This document shows positions 59,439 to 64,000 of a stretch of 64,000 nt of DNA, piece after piece. The first letter of the stretch is position 1. Each line of letters begins with the position of its first letter. The notes below the pieces were generated by a model, which worked only from the letters and a program-made list of their open reading frames with translations, had not been told where the DNA came from and searched no databases. A program made the translations under genes and the position numbers. The DNA is from Gordonia amarae NBRC 15530 (GTDB taxonomy: Bacteria; Actinomycetota; Actinomycetes; Mycobacteriales; Mycobacteriaceae), in NCBI RefSeq assembly GCF_000241345.1, contig NZ_BAED01000069.1:1-64000 (forward strand), written 5' to 3'.

Positions 59439-60596
59439 CCGGTAGACCTCGAGGGTCTGTTCGGCGATGGTGGCCCAGGAGAACTCCGCGGCGGCGCGAT
59501 CGCGTCCGGCTTTGCCCATCGCCGCGCCTGTGGCCGGGTCAGCTACCACGGCGTTGACGGCGTCGGCGAGGCCCCGTTCGAAAGCGGCGGTGTCGGCCGG
59601 GTCGTACGGCACGAGGAGGCCGGTGACGGTGTCGCGGACCACCTCGGGGATGCCGCCGACGGCCGAGGCCACCACCGCGGTCTGACACGCCATCGCCTCA
59701 AGATTGACGATGCCGAGCGGTTCGTACACCGAGGGGCACACAAAAACACTTGCAGCCGTGAGGATTTCCCTGATCCGGGGGAGCGGCAGCATGTCCCGGA
59801 CCCAGTGCACGCCCGCGCGTGCCGATGACAGCGCGGCCACCGATGACTCGATCTCGGCACCGATCTCCGGGGTGTCGGGCGCCCCGGCGCAGAGCACCAG
59901 CTGGATCGACGGATCGAAGTGGTGGGCCGCGGCCACCAGGTGCGCCACCCCCTTCTGCCGGGTGATGCGGCCGACGAACGCGACGATCGGGCGATCCGGG
60001 TCGATACCCAGCGCGGTGAGCGTCGAGTCGGGGCCGTACGGGTCGTCGACCGGGTACCACGACTCGGTGTCGATGCCGTTGCGCACCACGTGAACACGGT
60101 CGGGGTCCAGCCGCGGGTAGGTGCTGCACACGTCGGCCGCCATCCCTGAACTGACCGCGATGACGGCGTCCGCGTATTCGACGGCGTTGCGTTCGGCCCA
60201 GCTGGAGACCCGGTATCCGCCGCCGAGTTGCTCGGCCTTCCACGGCCGCATCGGTTCGAGGGAGTGGGCGGTGAGGATGTGCGGCACACCGTGCAGCTGC
60301 GCCGCGAGGTGCCCGGCGAGCCCGGTGTACCAGGTGTGCGAGTGCACCACGTCGGCGCCGGCGGCGCCCACGGCCATCCGCAGATCCGCGGACAGGGTGG
60401 TGATGGCGGCATTGGCTCCGGCCAGCCCCGGGTCCGGCTGGTAGACCGTGGCCGTGGGACGTTCGGCGCCCATGCAGTGAACGTCGACCGTGGCCAGTGC
60501 GCCGAGGTGTCTGACGAGTTCGGTGACGTGCACGCCGGCACCGCCATAGACCTCGGGAGGATATTCACGCGTCATCATCGCAACCCGCATGCGCAT
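59424..60596 (-). CDS. glgM: Alpha-maltose-1-phosphate synthase GlgM (GT4)
   Basis: Encodes 390 residues from ATG 60596; ATG 60590 would also serve. It is a GT4 glycosyltransferase of the actinobacterial GlgA/GlgM type: MMTREYPPEVYGGAGVHV, HSHTWYTGLAGHLA, AHSLEPMRPWKAEQLGGGY, VFVGRITRQKG-type FVGRITRQKGVAHLV and the EX7E motif in CPSVYEPLGIVNLEAMACQT. It transfers glucose from ADP-glucose to glucose-1-phosphate, making maltose-1-phosphate for the GlgE glucan pathway (Rv1212c in M. tuberculosis). It is divergent from glgC, which supplies ADP-glucose, with 157 bp between. Confidence 0.94.
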   Translation of the reverse strand: MRMRVAMMTREYPPEVYGGAGVHVTELVRHLGALATVDVHCMGAERPTATVYQPDPGLAGANAAITTLSADLRMAVGAAGADVVHSHTWYTGLAGHLAAQLHGVPHILTAHSLEPMRPWKAEQLGGGYRVSSWAERNAVEYADAVIAVSSGMAADVCSTYPRLDPDRVHVVRNGIDTESWYPVDDPYGPDSTLTALGIDPDRPIVAFVGRITRQKGVAHLVAAAHHFDPSIQLVLCAGAPDTPEIGAEIESSVAALSSARAGVHWVRDMLPLPRIREILTAASVFVCPSVYEPLGIVNLEAMACQTAVVASAVGGIPEVVRDTVTGLLVPYDPADTAAFERGLADAVNAVVADPATGAAMGKAGRDRAAAEFSWATIAEQTLEVYRSTLR

Positions 60597-60741
60597 GACG
60601 CTAGTGCTCCGGTCCCCGCGCCGCCACACAATGCGGCAAATAGCCGGGACCGGGCGCCGGCCGTGGTGAAAGCGGCGGAACGTCGGAGAGTTTCAGGACT
60701 GTTACCCGCTCGTTCGTATGGCCCCGGCCACCGTTGGCGGT

Positions 60742-60747
60742 TAAGTT
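60742..60747 (+). promoter_or_regulatory. Candidate -10 box of leaderless glgC
   Basis: TAAGTT (TANNNT) ends six bases before GTG 60754. The GAGAGG in between is too close to act as a ribosome site, which favours a leaderless transcript. Confidence 0.45.
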
Positions 60748-60753
60748 GAGAGG

Positions 60754-61983
60754 GTGAGATCACAGCCGCACGTGCTCGGTATCGTCCTCGCCGGCGGCGA
60801 GGGCAAGCGCCTGTACCCACTGACGATGGACCGTGCCAAACCGGCGGTGCCGTTCGGCGGTGCCTATCGCCTCATCGACTTTGTGCTGTCGAATCTGGTA
60901 AACGCCGGCTACGAACGGATTTGCGTACTGACGCAATACAAGTCGCACTCCCTCGACCGGCACATCTCGCAGACCTGGTGGAGTTCGGGCTTTCATGGCG
61001 AGTACATCACGCCGGTGCCGGCGCAGCAGCGGCTCGGGCCGCGCTGGTACACCGGCAGCGCCGACGCCATATTCCAGTCGATGAATCTGATCACCGACGA
61101 GAAGCCCGAGTACATCGTGGTTTTCGGTGCCGATCACGTGTACCGGATGGACCCCGCGCAGATGGTGCAGGCACATATCCGCAGCGGCGCCGACGTCACG
61201 GTCGCCGGGATCCGGGTGCCCCGTTCGGAGGCGTTCGCGTTCGGGTGTATCGACGCCGACGCGTCGGGGAAGATCACCAGGTTCCTGGAGAAGCCCAAGG
61301 ACCCGCCCGGCACCCCCGACGACCCGGACGTCACGTTCGCCTCGATGGGCAACTACGTGTTCACCACCGAGGCGCTGGTGTCGGCGCTGCGGGCCGACGC
61401 CGCCGACTCCGACTCCGATCACGACATGGGCGGCGACATCATCCCGGCGTTCGTGGCCAAGGATGCCGCCTACGTCTACGACTTCAAGGACAACGAGGTC
61501 CCCGGCGCGACCGAACGGGACAAGGGCTACTGGCGTGACGTCGGTACACTCGACGCGTTCTACGACGCCCACATGGACCTGGTGTCGGTGCATCCGGTGT
61601 TCAACCTGTACAACCGGCGCTGGCCCATCCGCGGCGAGAGCCTGAACCTGCCGCCCGCCAAGTTCGTTCAGGGCGGCCACGCCGAGAACTCGGTGGTGGG
61701 TGCCGGCTGCATCATCTCCGGTGCCACCGTCACCCGCTCGGTGCTCTCCTCGGATGTGGTGGTCGAGGCCGGAGCGGTGGTCGAGGACAGTGTGCTGATG
61801 CCCGGCGTGCGTGTCGGTAAGGGCGCTGTGGTGCGCCGGGCCATCCTCGACAAGAACGTGGTGATCGCCGACGGTCAGGAGATCGGTGTCGACCTCGACG
61901 CCGACCGCGCGCAGTATTCGGTGAGCTCCGGCGGCGTCGTGGCCGTCGGCAAGGGCATCACGGTCGGCGGAACAGACGGCTGA
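60754..61983 (+). CDS. glgC: Glucose-1-phosphate adenylyltransferase GlgC
   Basis: Encodes 409 residues from GTG 60754. The nucleotidyltransferase domain has [30 protein letters not shown] and [10 protein letters not shown]; a C-terminal left-handed beta-helix ([39 protein letters not shown]) carries the regulatory part. It makes ADP-glucose from ATP and glucose-1-phosphate for glucan, maltose-1-phosphate and trehalose routes. Together with divergent glgM it forms the conserved Rv1212c-Rv1213 pair. A hairpin follows its stop. Confidence 0.96.
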   Translation: MRSQPHVLGIVLAGGEGKRLYPLTMDRAKPAVPFGGAYRLIDFVLSNLVNAGYERICVLTQYKSHSLDRHISQTWWSSGFHGEYITPVPAQQRLGPRWYTGSADAIFQSMNLITDEKPEYIVVFGADHVYRMDPAQMVQAHIRSGADVTVAGIRVPRSEAFAFGCIDADASGKITRFLEKPKDPPGTPDDPDVTFASMGNYVFTTEALVSALRADAADSDSDHDMGGDIIPAFVAKDAAYVYDFKDNEVPGATERDKGYWRDVGTLDAFYDAHMDLVSVHPVFNLYNRRWPIRGESLNLPPAKFVQGGHAENSVVGAGCIISGATVTRSVLSSDVVVEAGAVVEDSVLMPGVRVGKGAVVRRAILDKNVVIADGQEIGVDLDADRAQYSVSSGGVVAVGKGITVGGTDG

Positions 61984-61996
61984 CTGTGCGGTCAGC

Positions 61997-62029
61997 CTGA
62001 CGGACCGACCAGCCTGACGGTCCGATCAG
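61997..62029. terminator. Hairpin between convergent glgC and Nudix gene
   Basis: CTGA-CGGACCG pairs with CGGTCCG-A-TCAG around an ACCAGCCTGA-type loop, with one bulged base. A direct copy of CAGCCTGACGG is also present. It just overlaps the stop codon of the minus-strand Nudix gene. Confidence 0.5.
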
Positions 62030-62628
62030 CCGAGGCAACCCGCGCGCCGCAGTGCGAGACGCGCCTGGGCGATCAGGTCGGGCAGATCCACGCCGTGCTC
62101 GTCGGGGAGCGCGTCGACCGGCCACCACGCCAGGTCGACGGACTCGTCGCTGCGGACGATCTCCGGAAGCGCATCGTCGGGTTGGCGGGGGGTGACCGCG
62201 ACGAACCGGACGTCCAGGTGCCGGGTGGGCACGCCCAGCGAGCAGGTGATGGGGTGGGTGTGCAGCCCCGCGATACCGGCGCTCAGGTCGAGTTCGGCGA
62301 TCCCGGATTCCTCACGGCCCTCGCGCAGGGCGGCGTCGGCGATGCTCGCGTCGCCGGGTTCGCAGTGCCCGCCGAGCTGAATCCATTTACCCACCCGCGG
62401 ATGCAGGGTCAGCAGCACCTGGCTGTAGGTGGCGTCGAGCAGGATGACCGAAGCGGTGAGGTGACCCGGCGCGGATCGGCGCAGGCAGGCGTCCGGGGTG
62501 GCGTCGAGGAACGCGAGATAGGTGTGACGCAATGCGTTCTGCGCCTCGTCCGGTGCCTGCCAGAAGCGCAGCGCGGCGACGGCCGAGCGGTGCAGCGGAG
62601 TGCTTTCGTGGCCTTCGGCGGTGCTCAT
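62026..62628 (-). CDS. Nudix hydrolase coupled to fbiB
   Basis: Encodes 200 residues from ATG 62628, which overlaps the fbiB stop (ATGA). The Nudix box is the variant GGHCEPGD, seven or eight residues, then REGREESGI, with Asp at the first acidic position, as in a common actinobacterial family. [32 protein letters not shown] precedes it. The N-terminal ~50 residues are helical. The substrate is unknown; coupling to fbiB might point to hydrolysis of a nucleotide by-product of F420 synthesis, but this is a guess. Confidence 0.9.
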   Translation of the reverse strand: MSTAEGHESTPLHRSAVAALRFWQAPDEAQNALRHTYLAFLDATPDACLRRSAPGHLTASVILLDATYSQVLLTLHPRVGKWIQLGGHCEPGDASIADAALREGREESGIAELDLSAGIAGLHTHPITCSLGVPTRHLDVRFVAVTPRQPDDALPEIVRSDESVDLAWWPVDALPDEHGVDLPDLIAQARLALRRAGCLG

Positions 62629-63983
62629 AGTTCCAGAACCAGTCCGTCCGTGTCGGCGGGCGGGCGCAGGCCCGCGCCCGCGGTGGGGTAGCCGATCGCC
62701 ACCGCACCCAACGGTTCCCACCGGCCGTCGAGGTCGAGCACCTCCCGCACCGTGTCGGCGGCGAAGATGGTCGAACCGATCCAGCAACTGCCGACTCCAC
62801 GTGCCGACAGCGCGACGAGCAGAGCGTTCACCGCCCCACCCGCGGCGACGGTGAACATGGTGTGCTCACACGCGTTCCGGCGGGCATCCGGGTAGGTGTG
62901 CGCACCCTCGGCGACGAGGAAGGGGATCACCACTTGCGGTGCGTCGTAGAGGATCTGACCCCTGCCCAGCCGCTTGTCGATGGATTCGGTTGTCTTGGAA
63001 TCAGACTGGAGGTCGGCCCGCCAGCGTTCGGTCATGGTCGTGAGCAGCCGCGTTCGGCGCGCCGGATCACGCAGCCACACGAACCGCACCGGGTGGGTGT
63101 GATGCGGGGCGGGCGCGGTCAGGGCATCGGCGAAGGCCTCGTGCAGCAGCTCCGGCTCCACCTCGCGGGAGTCGAAGGTGCGGACGGACCGGCGGGTGCG
63201 CAGCGCCTCGATGTGGCCCTGCCGGATCGATTCCTCGGTGCCGAGGCGGAACAGATCCTCCTCGACCGGCCGGACCAGATCGCGGGCGGTGGTGCCGTCG
63301 TCGACGACGCGCAGGCCGCGGACGATCGCCGCGGGCACACCGCCGAGTTTGCCCTTGGCCAGGTCCGCCGCGGCGGCGATCTCGTCGGCGACCGCGATGT
63401 CGGTGACGATCAACGGATTCCCGTACCCGTCGACCGAGCCGTCGTAGCCGTGTGAGACCGCGATACCGGCCGCGCCGATGGCCACGTCGGTCTGTCCGGT
63501 CCGCCAGGCCCGGCCCATGGTGTCGGTGACGATGACCGCGACTGTGCGGCCGTACAATTCGGTGATGCGCCGGCGCAATCCGGCGGCGCTGGCATCGGGA
63601 TCCAGTGGTAGCAGGGCGATCTGATCTCGGGCCACATTGGATCCGTCGACACCAGCCGCCGCCTGCACCAGGCCGTTGCGGTTCTCGGTGATCCAGGTGG
63701 CGTTCTTACGCGCCAGGATGCGGACGGTTTCGTCGCTGATCAGCTTGCGGCGCAGCTGGTCTCGCTCCTCGGCTCCCGTCGGCGCCGGTACCATCCGGCC
63801 CTCTGTCTTGGAGAAGATCTTGCTGGTCACCACCAGCACGTCGCCGTCGCGCAGCCCCGGTCCGCCGGATCGTTCTGCCGCGCCGATGATCTCGCCGGCG
63901 ATGTCGGAACCGGGACCGAACTCACCGAGACCGGTGACCGGATAGATCTCGATCGGTGCACCCGAGGCGTGGTCGCTGATCAT
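62625..63983 (-). CDS. fbiB: Bifunctional F420 gamma-glutamyl ligase/reductase FbiB
   Basis: Encodes 452 residues. The N-terminal ~245 residues are the CofE-type F420-0:gamma-glutamyl ligase ([69 protein letters not shown]); the C-terminal ~190 residues are an FMN-binding nitroreductase-like domain ([34 protein letters not shown]). The fused enzyme adds glutamates to F420 and reduces dehydro-F420-0, as in mycobacteria. The gene normally follows fbiA, which would lie beyond the window edge. Its presence implies that this organism makes F420. Confidence 0.95.
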   Translation of the reverse strand: MISDHASGAPIEIYPVTGLGEFGPGSDIAGEIIGAAERSGGPGLRDGDVLVVTSKIFSKTEGRMVPAPTGAEERDQLRRKLISDETVRILARKNATWITENRNGLVQAAAGVDGSNVARDQIALLPLDPDASAAGLRRRITELYGRTVAVIVTDTMGRAWRTGQTDVAIGAAGIAVSHGYDGSVDGYGNPLIVTDIAVADEIAAAADLAKGKLGGVPAAIVRGLRVVDDGTTARDLVRPVEEDLFRLGTEESIRQGHIEALRTRRSVRTFDSREVEPELLHEAFADALTAPAPHHTHPVRFVWLRDPARRTRLLTTMTERWRADLQSDSKTTESIDKRLGRGQILYDAPQVVIPFLVAEGAHTYPDARRNACEHTMFTVAAGGAVNALLVALSARGVGSCWIGSTIFAADTVREVLDLDGRWEPLGAVAIGYPTAGAGLRPPADTDGLVLEL

Positions 63984-64000
63984 CGGGCCTGTCCCACAGG

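Overview
The window is high-GC DNA from an actinobacterium of the order Mycobacteriales (mycolic-acid bacteria). The gene content points to a Gordonia-like genus, but the genus is an inference. The order-level call rests on mycothiol deacetylase MshB, the lipoproteins LpqW and LpqH, a resuscitation-promoting-factor domain, F420 ligase FbiB, GpgS, GlgM and DesA3. The order typA, lpqW, mshB, small membrane protein, F420 genes, fdx, dapC, dapD, dapE, LOG, fadD6, folP2, gpgS, DivIVA-like, DUF3117, glgM, glgC also runs parallel to Mycobacterium tuberculosis Rv1165-Rv1213. No tRNA, rRNA, CRISPR array or intact insertion sequence was seen.

Layout. 0-6 kb: a CHAT-protease/TPR module (two coupled unknown genes, a divergent TPR protein and a CHAT caspase-like protein) interrupted by an LpqH-type lipoprotein. 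6-8.2 kb: a secreted propeller-like protein followed by two gene remnants (a 5'-truncated VapC and a frameshifted alpha/beta hydrolase). 8.2-16 kb: a secreted GH32 enzyme, an MpaB-type oxygenase, a P450 and an SDR, then the reductase/desaturase pair related to Rv3230c/DesA3, then an Rpf-like muralytic protein. 16.5-23.4 kb: a crotonase and the urea ABC transporter urtABCDE with a GntR regulator and a candidate TTGTATACAA operator. 23.5-33.3 kb: accessory genes, including a membrane-anchored trypsin-like protease, two tandem WS/DGAT-like proteins, a protein with fourteen 10-residue repeats, a HhH-GPD repair protein, a YhhN protein and two exported proteins. 33.6-37.8 kb: thiamine transporter thiBPQ coupled to a Nudix hydrolase. 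38-64 kb: the conserved block from typA to glgC, then a Nudix hydrolase coupled to fbiB.

How they work together. urtABCDE imports urea; thiBPQ imports thiamine. mshB makes a mycothiol intermediate. dapC, dapD and dapE supply diaminopimelate for lysine and peptidoglycan. gpgS starts methylglucose lipopolysaccharide synthesis, and glgC/glgM lead to glucan. FbiB polyglutamylates F420.

Most unusual points. (1) At the position where relatives carry the fused F420 gene fbiC, this genome has three genes joined by 4-base overlaps: a CofH homologue that has lost the whole radical-SAM CX3CX2C loop, a Baeyer-Villiger-type monooxygenase, and a free-standing intact CofG. (2) The gpgS N-terminus lies in another frame, joined exactly at a C CCA AAC heptamer in the phase needed for -1 frameshifting. 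(3) There is a 14 x 30-bp decapeptide-repeat gene beside degenerate acyltransferase-like genes. (4) There is a CHAT/TPR module with two unrecognised coupled partners.
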